A stretch of 58,405 bases of DNA from the NCBI RefSeq assembly GCF_009828775.2, contig NZ_WTSY02000012.1:1-58405 (forward strand), written 5' to 3'. Source of the DNA: Erysipelothrix aquatica. Lineage in GTDB: Bacteria; Bacillota_I; Bacilli_A; Erysipelotrichales; Erysipelotrichaceae. The position numbers and the translations under genes were made by a program. The notes under the pieces were generated by a model. The model made no database searches. It worked only from the letters and a program-made list of their open reading frames with translations, and was not told the DNA's origin. Shown in pieces: positions 7,815 to 17,103 of this stretch. How positions within the stretch are numbered: the stretch's first letter is position 1; each line of letters begins with the position of its first letter.

Positions 7815-8504
7815 ATGCTAGTACTAAAAGACGTATCAAAAAAATATAAAAATGGTGTCAATGCACTATATGACATCAATCTATCTGTAGACCAAGGTGA
7901 ATTTGTCTACATAATTGGTCCTACTGGTAGTGGGAAATCCACACTAATTAAGCTCCTAGATGGTGAAGAAATTCCAACTTCAGGAAGTGTTAATGTAGGA
8001 GACTATAACGTTGGAAAGTTACGACATTCCAAAGTTCCTATTTATCGACGAAGAATTGGTGTCGTATTTCAAGATTTCAAACTCTTAGAACGTAAAACTG
8101 TTTTTGAGAATATTGCGTTTGCCCTCGAAGTAGTGAATACACCAAACGCCAAGATTCGATCACGTGTTCGTGAAGTTTTAAGGTTGGTTGATTTGAGTGA
8201 AAAAGCGAATGCGTTCCCTCAAGAGTTAAGTGGTGGACAACAACAAAGAGTTGCTATCGCAAGAGCGATTGCGAATAAGCCTCAATTGCTTATTGCCGAT
8301 GAACCAACGGGTAACTTAGACCCTGAAAAATCAAATGAGATTATTATGTTATTAGAGCGTATAAATCGAGAAGAAGAAACAACTGTACTTATGGTTACGC
8401 ATGATGTAGATATTGTAAATAATAACAAAAAACGTACGATTGCCTTAGATGCTGGACATATTGTTGCAGATTTAACATCTGGAGGATACATCAGTCATGA
8501 ATAG
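7815..8504 (+). CDS. ftsE: Cell-division ATP-binding protein FtsE
   Basis: The ATPase of the FtsEX complex, an ABC-type mechanotransmitter that switches on cell-wall hydrolases at division. In 229 residues it has Walker A GPTGSGKST (35-43), signature LSGGQQQR, and Walker B LLIADEPTG. Length is typical. The stop overlaps ftsX by 8 bp, and the two downstream genes encode secreted wall hydrolases, so the operon holds sensor, transmitter and effectors. Confidence 0.95.
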   Translation: MLVLKDVSKKYKNGVNALYDINLSVDQGEFVYIIGPTGSGKSTLIKLLDGEEIPTSGSVNVGDYNVGKLRHSKVPIYRRRIGVVFQDFKLLERKTVFENIAFALEVVNTPNAKIRSRVREVLRLVDLSEKANAFPQELSGGQQQRVAIARAIANKPQLLIADEPTGNLDPEKSNEIIMLLERINREEETTVLMVTHDVDIVNNNKKRTIALDAGHIVADLTSGGYISHE

Positions 8505-9399
8505 AGTATTAAGACATATTAAAGAAGGATTCTTGGGAATGGTGCGTAACTTTGCGCTGTCGTTATCAAGTATTTCATCTGTTACAGTGACGCTATTAAT
8601 TATGGCGCTTTTCTTATTGTTAAGTGCAAACCTTGGTGTCATCACGAAACAAATTGAAGAGAGTGTTCAAATCGCTGTTCACGTTAATAATAACTATGAG
8701 AGTCAAGAAAACATCGACCGAATTTCTAAAGCAATTGAGGTTATTCCCAATGTAAAATCTGTAGGTTTTTCTTCGAAGGAAGAAGAACTAGAGATGTTTA
8801 TAAAAAACTCAGGTGAAGACGCAGAGTTACTCTTCGGATCATTCAGAGGTGAGTCTAACCCCATGCCACTTACATTTTTAGTTCAAGCTGAAAAGGGTGA
8901 GTATTTGAAACAAATTACCCAGGAAATACTGAAAATTGAAGGTATTGATGATGCGATTTACGGTGGTGATGCGACATCTACTTTTGTGCACGGTTTGGAG
9001 CAAGTTCGTAATATTGGATTTGCAATCGTCATTGCATTGGGTGTAGTTGCAGTATTCTTAATTTCAAATACGATTCGTGTATCGATTCATTCACGTCGTC
9101 GTGAAATCGGTATTATGCGTACCGTAGGTGCTACTAACTGGTACATCAGATGGCCATTTATTATTGAAGGAATGTTGATTGGTTTAATTGGCTCGTTTGT
9201 TCCAATTCTTATCACAATCTTCGGGTATCAATATTTATTTGAATCAGTCGGTGGATTCTTATTTTCAAAAATGTTTGTATTGGTATCACCAACACCGATG
9301 GTATACCAGATATCTATTGTATTGGCACTAATTGGTTCAACTGTTGGAGCAATTGGTAGTGTCTTTTCTGTCGGGAAGTTCTTAAGGTGGACGCGATGA
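8497..9399 (+). CDS. ftsX: Cell-division membrane protein FtsX
   Basis: The membrane partner of FtsE, 300 residues with four predicted transmembrane segments: one near residues 20-45, then three in the C-terminal 130 residues. The roughly 120-residue extracellular loop between the first two would bind the coiled coil of the hydrolase. The motif RREIGIMRTVGATNWYIRWP before the third helix is the conserved FtsX/MacB-type coupling region. It overlaps ftsE by 8 bp and the first M23 gene by 4 bp (ATGA). Confidence 0.95.
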   Translation: MNRVLRHIKEGFLGMVRNFALSLSSISSVTVTLLIMALFLLLSANLGVITKQIEESVQIAVHVNNNYESQENIDRISKAIEVIPNVKSVGFSSKEEELEMFIKNSGEDAELLFGSFRGESNPMPLTFLVQAEKGEYLKQITQEILKIEGIDDAIYGGDATSTFVHGLEQVRNIGFAIVIALGVVAVFLISNTIRVSIHSRRREIGIMRTVGATNWYIRWPFIIEGMLIGLIGSFVPILITIFGYQYLFESVGGFLFSKMFVLVSPTPMVYQISIVLALIGSTVGAIGSVFSVGKFLRWTR

Positions 9400-10856
9400 A
9401 AAAACTATTTCGAAACACAATTCAAGTAGTGACAGTATTATCAATGATGATCTTAGTATCAACATCTGTTTATGCTACGTCTGATGATGAATATGAAAAT
9501 AACCTCACTTACTATCAAGAGCTGTGTCGCGGAATAGAAAGTGAAAGTGTTAAAACAACCTGTGATGGGTACCGCTCATTCCTTGAACGCCGTGCTGGTA
9601 ATAAAGAAGCAGAACGTGCTGAAATTGCAAGCCGTCGTGAAAAAGTAGACACAGATTTAAAGAGCAATTTATCAATCCTTGGTGAGTATGAAGGAAAGAT
9701 AAAGGATCTTGAAACGCAAATTAAAACGTTAGAGGCCCAAATTGTACAAAATGAGGCTCAAATTGCGCTTATAGAAATTCAAATAGCGCAACGATTGGAA
9801 GACATTAAAGGATTAGAAGAAGACATTAAAGCATACATGGTTAAGAGTCAATCGACCATGCGTGTCAATGGATACATCGAATTCTTAATGGGAGCAACTG
9901 ATTTCTCCGATATCATTCGACGCGTTGAAGGTTTGAATGCTATTAAGAGATCAAATGAGAAAATGATTGATGCATTTAAAGTACAACAATTGAAACTCCA
10001 AGAAGATCGCGCATTAATCGAAAATGAGAAATTTGCGATTGAATTGAATAAAAAGGCAATTGAATCTGAACGTGAACTCGCAAAAGCATATGAAGCGGAA
10101 ATTCAGTATGTCTATGCGAAATTATCTGAACAAAAAGACATTTTGGATGTGGCGGATGCCCAAGTTCAAAGTGAAATTACAATTAGTAACGATTTAGCAA
10201 GTCAAATTGGCGATCTTGTCTTGGTACCAAAACCAGAGCCTGAAAAACCAGATCCTGGCAAACCGGTTGATCCTGGAGACCCAGATCCTGGAAACCCGGA
10301 TCCTGGACCTGGAGAAGGTTCTACCGACATATATCATCCTGTTCCGGGTACGTCATTGACAGCCAGTGTATGGCAGTACCCATGGGGTGGATGGCATCTC
10401 GGTAATGATTTAGGTGCGGACATTGGCACACCATTAAGAGCAATTGGTAATGGAGTCATTGTAGTTGCTCAAGGTGGTTGCGGGAATAATGCTGATGGAT
10501 GTAACGGTGGGCTCGGAAATCATATTTCAATGATTTTCCAAGATGGCGATCGTTCATATGGCGCATTATTCATGCACTTATCAAGTACCGCAGTTGGACA
10601 ACTTGCTGTTGTTCCTGCTGGAACTGTGATTGGTTACACTGGAAACTCAGGAACATCTACAGGGCCACACGTCCATATAGAAATTTTCGATTTGGGGCCT
10701 GGTACTGTCGTTGATGGATTAAATCTATGGAATAATGGTCATCGAACTGCTCAATTTGGACTTGGTGGATCAAGTGGTGGAAATTCATCACTATGTGATT
10801 ATCGTGGAGGCTATCCATGTCGAACAGATCCAGGTCGCTATGTATACAGCACATAA
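9396..10856 (+). CDS. Secreted M23 endopeptidase with PcsB-like coiled coil, FtsEX effector
   Basis: 486 residues: signal peptide (about 1-28, ending VYA), a long coiled coil (about 60-265), a Pro/Asp/Gly-rich linker (about 278-309) and a C-terminal M23/LytM peptidase. The zinc ligands are all present: H334 and D338 in HLGND, and the H425/H427 pair in HVH, with FMHL between. This predicts active cleavage of peptidoglycan cross-bridges, unlike EnvC, whose LytM domain is degenerate. FLMGATDFSDIIRR resembles the segment found in PcsB and CwlO coiled coils. The start at 9396 (ATGA overlap with ftsX) follows AAGGTGG. It is paralogous to the next gene. Confidence 0.88.
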   Translation: MKKLFRNTIQVVTVLSMMILVSTSVYATSDDEYENNLTYYQELCRGIESESVKTTCDGYRSFLERRAGNKEAERAEIASRREKVDTDLKSNLSILGEYEGKIKDLETQIKTLEAQIVQNEAQIALIEIQIAQRLEDIKGLEEDIKAYMVKSQSTMRVNGYIEFLMGATDFSDIIRRVEGLNAIKRSNEKMIDAFKVQQLKLQEDRALIENEKFAIELNKKAIESERELAKAYEAEIQYVYAKLSEQKDILDVADAQVQSEITISNDLASQIGDLVLVPKPEPEKPDPGKPVDPGDPDPGNPDPGPGEGSTDIYHPVPGTSLTASVWQYPWGGWHLGNDLGADIGTPLRAIGNGVIVVAQGGCGNNADGCNGGLGNHISMIFQDGDRSYGALFMHLSSTAVGQLAVVPAGTVIGYTGNSGTSTGPHVHIEIFDLGPGTVVDGLNLWNNGHRTAQFGLGGSSGGNSSLCDYRGGYPCRTDPGRYVYST

Positions 10857-10874
10857 TCAATAGATGAGGTGAAC

Positions 10875-12242
10875 ATGAAACGAATCTTAAAAAATACAAT
10901 TATTATCTCAATTATTTTAATGATGCTACTTGGCGTACTTGCCCCGATATTTGCTAGTAATCGTGATGATTTCGAATCCAATCCTGGAAAGTATGATCAA
11001 CTTTGTAGCTCGTATTCGGAGTCATCTGCGCAAGTTTGTCGTGAGTATCGTGCGTACTTGTTAGAGCGTGCTCAAAACAATCAAGCAGCAAAAAATGAAA
11101 TCTCAAATAAACTTAAAGATATTGAGACGAATTTGATGGAAAATCTTGGACTTATTCAAGAGTTTGAAAATCAGATTACTGCATTAGACGCGAATATAAA
11201 AACACTAGAACTTGAAATCGCGCAAAAGGAACAACATATTCAAGAACTCCAAGTTGAAATCCAAACTCGTGAAACTGAGATTGCAAAACTTGAGGAAGAA
11301 ATTAAAACGTATATGGTTCAGAGTCAAATGAACATGCGTGTCAACGGATATATTGAATTCCTTATGGGCGCAACTGATTTCTCCGATATTATGCGTCGTG
11401 TTGTAGGAATGAATAGTATTCGTCGCTATAATGAATCGCTTATTGATAACTTTAAGACCCAAAAACAAGCGCTCGAAGAAACAAAGTCTGCGGTCGCAAC
11501 TGAAATTGAGAATATCGAACTTAATAAAAGTTTAGTCGTTGTCGACAAAGAAAATATTGTATATCTTCAAGCTGGCGTACAAAAAATTTATGATGAATTA
11601 GTCATTCAAAAAGTTAACTTTGAAATGCAAGAGGCACAAGTTCAAGCAGCAATCGAACTTGACCAAGCAACTGCCGATGCGATCAATGCAATCCCTCCAA
11701 CTAATGGCTTATCAAGTCCTGTACCAACCGGAAGAAAAACCGAATCAGTATGGGGATACAGCTGGGGTGGAACGCACCTTGGAGTGGACTTATCAGCTGG
11801 TTATTTTGAACCAATTTATGCTGTTGGTAATGGCGTAGTTGTGGTAACTCAAGGTGGATGTGATACTTATTCAAGTTTTGGTTGCAATAGTGGTCTTGGA
11901 AATCATCTATCAATGATTTTCGAATCAAATGGCAAAGTCTATGGTGCGTTGATCATGCATATGGCGAATGGATCATTTAAGGTTGGTCCAGGTAGCGTTG
12001 TGAGCCAAGGTCAACAAGTAGGCGGTGTCGGAAACTCAGGAAATTCTATCGGATCACACGCCCATATTGAAATATTTGATCTAGGAGTCGGTTCGGTTTC
12101 AGAAGGAGTGTCAATGTGGAATAGCACATGGCGTACTGCTCAATTTGGTTTGGGTGGTTCTGACCGTGGTCAAAGCAGTCGTTGTGAATATAAAGGATCA
12201 ACACCGTGCCGTATTGACCCAGAAGCATTCTTAGGTGTTTAA
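10875..12242 (+). CDS. Second secreted M23 endopeptidase with PcsB-like coiled coil
   Basis: 455 residues with the same layout as its neighbour: signal peptide (about 1-29, ending IFA), coiled coil (about 60-265) and an M23 domain with H301/D305 (HLGVD) and H395/H397 (HAH). It lacks the Pro/Asp/Gly linker. The coiled-coil core RVNGYIEFLMGATDFSDI is shared with the first copy, as is a C-terminal extension containing RTAQFGLGGS and a cysteine pair, so tandem duplication is clear. ATG 10875 is preferred to GTG 10869 because GAGGTG sits just before it. The two probably differ in timing or substrate; this is inference. Confidence 0.87.
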   Translation: MKRILKNTIIISIILMMLLGVLAPIFASNRDDFESNPGKYDQLCSSYSESSAQVCREYRAYLLERAQNNQAAKNEISNKLKDIETNLMENLGLIQEFENQITALDANIKTLELEIAQKEQHIQELQVEIQTRETEIAKLEEEIKTYMVQSQMNMRVNGYIEFLMGATDFSDIMRRVVGMNSIRRYNESLIDNFKTQKQALEETKSAVATEIENIELNKSLVVVDKENIVYLQAGVQKIYDELVIQKVNFEMQEAQVQAAIELDQATADAINAIPPTNGLSSPVPTGRKTESVWGYSWGGTHLGVDLSAGYFEPIYAVGNGVVVVTQGGCDTYSSFGCNSGLGNHLSMIFESNGKVYGALIMHMANGSFKVGPGSVVSQGQQVGGVGNSGNSIGSHAHIEIFDLGVGSVSEGVSMWNSTWRTAQFGLGGSDRGQSSRCEYKGSTPCRIDPEAFLGV

Positions 12243-12245
12243 AAA

Positions 12246-12288
12246 AAAGGTGTATCAGTGAACAAATTAGTTCAGAGATACACCTTTT
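12246..12288. terminator. Convergent terminator between the ftsEX operon and the LOG gene
   Basis: An 11-bp stem (aaaggtgtatc 12246-12256 with gatacaccttt 12277-12287). On the minus strand it is followed by eight T residues, giving a strong stop for the LOG gene; on the plus strand only a short TTTT follows. The hairpin contains the last codons of the LOG gene. Confidence 0.85.
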
Positions 12289-12815
12289 ACTATGGCATCA
12301 ACAATTGCTACTGATGTTGCTTCAAATTGAATTGCTTCAAGATGTGATGGGTACATAAATGTGTTGGCTACGGATGTTTTTAAGAATTCATGAATTCCGT
12401 CATAATAACCATCAATATTTGCAAAACCAACTGGTTTGTTGAAGTATTCAATTTGATTTAATGTTATCACTTCAAAAATTTCATCCATTGTGCCACAACC
12501 TCCAGGAAATGCGACGAAGGCGTCAGACATCTCGTTCATCATCGTTTTACGAACACTCATGTCGTCTACAATTACAAGTTCTGTAAGTCCCGGATGCGCA
12601 ATTTCTTTATCAACCAAAATCTTGGGCATGACGCCAATGACTTTACCATTCAATGCGATCATCTCATCAGCGATTATCCCCATAATGCCTGATCGCGCAC
12701 CACCATACACCATCGTTATATCTTTAGATACCAATGTCTTTGCTAAAATCTTTGCTTCTTTCACAATATTGTGATTGCTTGTATCGCGCGAACCACAGAA
12801 AACAGCTAATTTCAT
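12267..12815 (-). CDS. LOG-family protein (TIGR00730 Rossmann-fold)
   Basis: 182 residues of the LONELY GUY family, annotated historically as lysine decarboxylase-like. Members cleave nucleoside 5'-monophosphates to base and ribose phosphate. The nucleotide-binding GGARSGIMG (near 38) and the catalytic signature PGGCGTMDE (near 103) are both intact. It is the only leftward gene in the first 55 kb, with its own extended -10 promoter. GGAGGG precedes the ATG. The physiological substrate in Firmicutes is unclear. Confidence 0.9.
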   Translation of the reverse strand: MKLAVFCGSRDTSNHNIVKEAKILAKTLVSKDITMVYGGARSGIMGIIADEMIALNGKVIGVMPKILVDKEIAHPGLTELVIVDDMSVRKTMMNEMSDAFVAFPGGCGTMDEIFEVITLNQIEYFNKPVGFANIDGYYDGIHEFLKTSVANTFMYPSHLEAIQFEATSVAIVDAIVKGVSLN

Positions 12816-12838
12816 ATAAACCCTCCACTTTTAAGGTC

Positions 12839-12847
12839 ATTATACCA
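12839..12847 (-). promoter_or_regulatory. Extended -10 promoter for the LOG gene
   Basis: On the minus strand TGG-TATAAT (-10 at 12839-12844) lies about 24 bp before the start. It is divergent from the oxidoreductase promoter in the same 78-bp gap. Confidence 0.55.
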
Positions 12848-12865
12848 TGTGTGGATAAGCGTGGT

Positions 12866-12874
12866 TGATAAAAT
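12866..12874 (+). promoter_or_regulatory. Extended -10 promoter for the oxidoreductase gene
   Basis: TGA-TAAAAT (-10 at 12869-12874) lies 19 bp before the start, giving a short leader that carries TGGAGG. The -35 is not clear. Confidence 0.4.
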
Positions 12875-12893
12875 AGACAATGGAGGATTCAAA

Positions 12894-13460
12894 ATGAAAA
12901 CAACAATCGTATATACACATCCATGGGATGGAAGTTTTAATCATCACGTTTTAGAAGTAACGAAAGCTCAATTGCTTGCGAAAGGTCACGATGTAGATGT
13001 CATCGATCTGCATCAAGACGGGTTTGATCCTGCATTTCACGCAGAAGATTTGAAATTGTTTGGCAAAGGTGAGTACAACGATCCGAAAGCTGAAGATTAC
13101 ATGAAGCGCTTGAAAGCAAGTGATGAAGTCATCTTTGTATTTCCTGTTTGGTGGTATGGCGCACCGGCTATGCTCAAAGGTTTTTTTGACAAGGTGCTTT
13201 TAAAAGGACATACTTACGATATGGATGAAAATCATAATTTGGTTGGGAAATTGGATATCAATAAAGCTGCAGTTTTTACAACTGGAAACATAAGTAAAGA
13301 AATCTTTGAACATATTGGCGATCCTATTAACAAAACAATGATCGAAGCGCTGTTTGGAACTGTGGGTATTAAGAATGTCACATGGCTACATTGCAAGACA
13401 GTGCACATGGAAGAAACACGAAATCAGTTTCTGTCAGAAATTGAACAATACTTGAAATAA
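12894..13460 (+). CDS. Flavodoxin-fold NAD(P)H oxidoreductase (quinone reductase-like)
   Basis: 188 residues of the Flavodoxin_2 family (MdaB, YwrO, KefF-like quinone reductases). FMN-binding elements are the N-terminal THPWDGSFNH loop and the PVWWYGAPAMLKGFFDKVL segment near 84, which is the family hallmark. These enzymes reduce quinones and related electrophiles by two electrons. ATG 12894 is chosen because GGAGG lies 6 bp before it; an upstream in-frame GTG lacks any ribosome site. Monocistronic. Exact substrate unknown. Confidence 0.85.
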   Translation: MKTTIVYTHPWDGSFNHHVLEVTKAQLLAKGHDVDVIDLHQDGFDPAFHAEDLKLFGKGEYNDPKAEDYMKRLKASDEVIFVFPVWWYGAPAMLKGFFDKVLLKGHTYDMDENHNLVGKLDINKAAVFTTGNISKEIFEHIGDPINKTMIEALFGTVGIKNVTWLHCKTVHMEETRNQFLSEIEQYLK

Positions 13461-13480
13461 ATCCCTTAACTGGGATTTTT
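13460..13480 (+). terminator. Rho-independent terminator after the oxidoreductase gene
   Basis: A 6-bp stem aatccc / gggatt with a 6-nt loop, followed by TTTTTA. Confidence 0.75.
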
Positions 13481-13520
13481 ATTATGTGCTGTGATAAACT
13501 TAGTACATTGAGGTGGAATC

Positions 13521-15017
13521 GTGGATAAAGAAGAAAATAACAAACATCAAATTCGTCTAGAGCGTCATAAATGGCCTGACGAAATTAACCGAGAAAAAAA
13601 GAAAAAGAAGGTTATCATTGCGACTGCATCAGCGGTCGTTATTGCATTCTTGCTAGGATGGCAAGGAAATAGGCTTCTAAATAGTTTTATAGGTAATGGT
13701 AAGAACTCAGAGGCACTTGCTCTTTTTGAGCGTGTCTACTCAGATGTCCGTTCAAGTTGGTTTTTTGTTAATGATATGGAAGATCCTGATAAGACGTTGG
13801 TTGAAAATGCCATCAAAGGAATGTTACAGCGGAATGGTGACCAGCATACTGTGTATATGACGGATGAAGAAACGAAGAAATTGAATGATTCGATCAATAT
13901 GTCTTTCGTCGGTATCGGGGTTACATATATGGAAGCTGCTGACACAAATATGGTTACCAACGTTATCAAAGGATCGCCTGCTGAAGCTGGTGGAATCTTG
14001 GCTGGTGATGTAATTTCAAAAGTGGACGGTGTTTCAACGTTTTCAAGTGACATCCCCATTAAAGAAATGATTCAAGGTGAAGCAGGACAACCGATTAAGA
14101 TGGAAGTCTTAAGAGCGGGCAAACCTGTTACTTTGGAGATCGTTCGGGGTCGTGTTGAAGCATTAGCGTTTGGTGAAGTTATTGAACCAGGGGTTGGCTA
14201 TCTTGAAATGAAATCATTTGGACGTGGTCTTGCTGATGTAACGGAGTCGATTTTAAAAGATTTTAAAGCCAAGGGCGTCAAAAATTTAGTTATCGATTTA
14301 CGTGATAACGGTGGCGGTTATTTGGATGCGATTCAGGATGTTGCGCGCCTATTCCTGGATGAAGGGGCAATCGTTTATCAAGAACATTTTACGAATGGTA
14401 AAACAGAAACTTATACGGTTAAAAATTCAGTCGCATCAAACTATAAGTTTGACGATATTACGATTTTGATTAATGAGGGGACTGCGAGTGCTTCAGAGGT
14501 CCTTACATTAGCTTTAACCGAAAATCTCGGAGCGAAAACAGTCGGTATGAAGAGTTATGGAAAAGGGACAGTCCAAACGCAACGAATCTATGGTGACAGT
14601 TCTAACTTGAAAATCACAATTGCGGAATGGCGCAGCCCAAGTGATATTAGTATCAATAATGTTGGTATTTTACCGGATCATGAAGTTAAGTTACCGGATG
14701 TATTCTACGCATCATATCCGCTCATTGGAACATCAGAATATGCCTATGATACGGTCAGTGTCGCAGCATCTTATGCTCAACATGCGCTAACATATCTTGG
14801 ATATCACAATGGTCGCACGGATGGTTACTATGATAGTGCTACACGTGACGCGATTTTAGCATATGCAAATGCGGAAACAATAAATACTGATGGAACAATA
14901 AACCAAACGCTTTTACAACGGATGTATAGTTCTGTCTTATACACTTGGAATGGTAATCGTGCCGTTGATGACGTTCAACTCATTAAAGCATTGGAGGTTG
15001 CGAAACATGGATCATAA
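13521..15017 (+). CDS. S41 C-terminal processing protease with PDZ and peptidoglycan-binding domains
   Basis: 498 residues: a short cytoplasmic N-terminus rich in Lys/Glu, one transmembrane anchor (about 30-48), a PDZ domain (about 120-210), an S41 peptidase core (about 215-390) and a C-terminal peptidoglycan_binding_1-like region (about 410-490). The catalytic Ser is in [10 protein letters not shown] and the Lys in [10 protein letters not shown], as in CtpA/CtpB. It should act outside the membrane on protein C-termini. It starts at GTG with GAGGTGG upstream. Its end overlaps uvrB by 11 bp, an unusual link between an envelope protease and DNA repair. Confidence 0.9.
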   Translation: MDKEENNKHQIRLERHKWPDEINREKKKKKVIIATASAVVIAFLLGWQGNRLLNSFIGNGKNSEALALFERVYSDVRSSWFFVNDMEDPDKTLVENAIKGMLQRNGDQHTVYMTDEETKKLNDSINMSFVGIGVTYMEAADTNMVTNVIKGSPAEAGGILAGDVISKVDGVSTFSSDIPIKEMIQGEAGQPIKMEVLRAGKPVTLEIVRGRVEALAFGEVIEPGVGYLEMKSFGRGLADVTESILKDFKAKGVKNLVIDLRDNGGGYLDAIQDVARLFLDEGAIVYQEHFTNGKTETYTVKNSVASNYKFDDITILINEGTASASEVLTLALTENLGAKTVGMKSYGKGTVQTQRIYGDSSNLKITIAEWRSPSDISINNVGILPDHEVKLPDVFYASYPLIGTSEYAYDTVSVAASYAQHALTYLGYHNGRTDGYYDSATRDAILAYANAETINTDGTINQTLLQRMYSSVLYTWNGNRAVDDVQLIKALEVAKHGS

Positions 15018-16980
15018 ATTTGAACTAGAATCCCGTTTTGAACCAAAGGGCGATCAAATTAAAGCAATTAAGGAACTAACTGAAGGTATTCTTGCGGGTA
15101 AGAAAGATCAAGTACTCTTAGGGGCAACGGGTACTGGTAAAACGTTTACGATTTCACAGGTCATTCAGGAATTGAACCGTCCTACGCTTGTATTTGTTCA
15201 TAATAAGACACTGGCGGGTCAACTGTATTCGGAGTTTAAAGAGTTTTTTCCACATAATCGTGTTGAGTATTTTGTTTCAAACTTTGATTATTATCAACCA
15301 GAAGCATATTTACCAGGATCGGATACGTATATTGAGAAGAGTTCGATGATAAACCAAGAACTCGATATGCTGCGTCATGCGGCTCAAAACTCTGTCTTAC
15401 AACGTCGTGATACGATTATTGTTGCTTCAGTTGCGAGCATTTATGCTACTGCCGATCCCGAGTACTATAAGGCAATGCTTTATGTCATGCGAGTTGGCCA
15501 AGAAATTTCGCGCGAAACACTGTTGATGGACCTTGTTAAGCGCCAATATGTTCGGAATGATATTGAGCAATCACGGGGAACCTTTCGAGTTCGTGGCGAT
15601 GTCGTAGAAATTGTACGTGGGGATACGGATGATATCGTTGTGCGTGTCGAATTCTTTGGTGATGAAATTGATCGTATTGTTGAAGTTGATCGCATTACTG
15701 GTAATGTAAAGCAAGGTTATAAGATTTATGATATATTTCCTGCAAACGAATATGCTCGCGATATGGATCAAATTAAAATTGCAGCAGATGCAATTGAAGA
15801 AGAGTTAAAAGAGCGTCTAGAGTATTTTGAAAAGGAAAATAAACTTGTTGAGTATCAACGACTTGAGCAAAGAACAAAGTATGATTTAGAGAATCTTCGT
15901 GAGTTTGGAATAACTTCGGGTATCGAAAACTACTCAATGCATATTGATGGGCGACCACCGGAGCAAAGACCATACACGCTCTTCGACTATTTCCCAGACG
16001 ACTATTTGTTTGTGGTGGATGAGTCGCACGTTTCCCTTCCACAGATTCGTGGAATGTATAATGGTGACCAATCAAGGAAACGGACCTTAGTTGAATTCGG
16101 GTTCCGCTTGCCGAGTGCATTGAATAATAGACCGATGACCTTTGAAGAATTTGAAACCGTCCAAAATCAAACAATTTATGTCTCTGCAACACCGGGCGAC
16201 TATGAGATGGAAAAGGTTAATCATGAAATTGTAGAGCAAATTATTCGACCAACAGGATTGTTGGATCCGACCTTAGAAATTAAACCAAGTCGCGGCCAAG
16301 TTGATGATATTGTTGATCAAATTTTAGTGCGTCGCGATCGTAATGAACGCGTGTTGATTACAACGCTTACTGTAAAAATGGCGGAAGATTTAACCAGTTA
16401 CTTATTAGAAACTGGCATTAAAGTAGCATACATTCATCATGAGACCAAAACGTTAGAACGTATTGAAATTCTTCGTGATTTGCGTTTGGGCAAATATGAT
16501 GTTCTCGTTGGAATTAACTTACTTCGTGAAGGACTTGATCTCCCTGAGGTAAGTTTAATCACAATTTTGGATGCAGATAAAGAAGGCTTCTTACGTTCAT
16601 ATCGATCACTTGTCCAAATTGTAGGACGTGCAGCGCGTAATGCGAATGGTCATGTTATCATGTATGCTGATAAAATAACTGACTCAATGCAACGTACAAT
16701 TGATGAGACACAACGTCGTCGTGATATTCAAATTGCGTATAATGAGAAACATGGCATTACACCAACTACTATCATTAAACCAGTTCGTGAGATTATTGCT
16801 GGAAAAGAAACTGCTGCTCTAACTGCCAAAGTTAGAAGTGGAAAACGTGATAAGAAAGCAATTGTTGAGTTGATTGAACGTCTTGAGAAAGAAATGCGTG
16901 AAGCGGCCGCTATTCTCGATTTCGAGCGTGCAGCACAGCTTCGTGATGTTATCATGGAAATGAAATCAGAAAATCTATAG
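15007..16980 (+). CDS. uvrB: UvrB, excinuclease ABC subunit B
   Basis: 657 residues, normal length. The damage-verifying helicase-like subunit of nucleotide excision repair. It has Walker [10 protein letters not shown], the beta-hairpin YYQPEAY that clamps damaged DNA, DESH, motif [11 protein letters not shown], and the C-terminal UVR domain (about 620-657) that contacts UvrC. ATG 15007 is chosen over upstream in-frame starts because GGAGG at 14993-14997 precedes it and UvrB begins at [13 protein letters not shown]. It ends in a strong terminator, so uvrA is transcribed separately. Confidence 0.97.
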   Translation: MDHKFELESRFEPKGDQIKAIKELTEGILAGKKDQVLLGATGTGKTFTISQVIQELNRPTLVFVHNKTLAGQLYSEFKEFFPHNRVEYFVSNFDYYQPEAYLPGSDTYIEKSSMINQELDMLRHAAQNSVLQRRDTIIVASVASIYATADPEYYKAMLYVMRVGQEISRETLLMDLVKRQYVRNDIEQSRGTFRVRGDVVEIVRGDTDDIVVRVEFFGDEIDRIVEVDRITGNVKQGYKIYDIFPANEYARDMDQIKIAADAIEEELKERLEYFEKENKLVEYQRLEQRTKYDLENLREFGITSGIENYSMHIDGRPPEQRPYTLFDYFPDDYLFVVDESHVSLPQIRGMYNGDQSRKRTLVEFGFRLPSALNNRPMTFEEFETVQNQTIYVSATPGDYEMEKVNHEIVEQIIRPTGLLDPTLEIKPSRGQVDDIVDQILVRRDRNERVLITTLTVKMAEDLTSYLLETGIKVAYIHHETKTLERIEILRDLRLGKYDVLVGINLLREGLDLPEVSLITILDADKEGFLRSYRSLVQIVGRAARNANGHVIMYADKITDSMQRTIDETQRRRDIQIAYNEKHGITPTTIIKPVREIIAGKETAALTAKVRSGKRDKKAIVELIERLEKEMREAAAILDFERAAQLRDVIMEMKSENL

Positions 16981-17004
16981 CAACCTTCGGGTTGCTTTTT
17001 TTTT
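16979..17004 (+). terminator. Rho-independent terminator after uvrB
   Basis: A 6-bp stem gcaacc / ggttgc closed by a stable UUCG tetraloop, then nine T residues. The left arm begins in the uvrB stop codon. Confidence 0.95.
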
Positions 17005-17048
17005 GAGTGAAACATTCTTGAAACATGCAGTATTTATTGCAATTCGTT

Positions 17049-17077
17049 TTGCGAGCAACATGAATTGACCGTATAAT
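17049..17077 (+). promoter_or_regulatory. Sigma-A promoter for the ANT(6)-like gene and uvrA
   Basis: TTGCGA (17049-17054), 17-bp spacer and TATAAT (17072-17077). No SOS (LexA/DinR GAACN4GTTC) box was recognised nearby. Confidence 0.75.
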
Positions 17078-17103
17078 GAAACAAATGGGAATGGAGAATC
17101 ACT

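Noticed and set aside
10226-10320. Tandem repeat in the first M23 gene as a possible mobile or CRISPR-like repeat
   Set aside because: The short repeats encode a Pro/Asp/Gly linker between coiled coil and peptidase in frame; this is a protein linker.
12243-12266. Small gene between the second M23 gene and the LOG gene
   Set aside because: The interval is the arm and loop of the convergent terminator.
15773-16192. Minus-strand frame of 139 codons inside uvrB
   Set aside because: It is antisense to conserved UvrB motifs, with no start signal and no recognisable domain.
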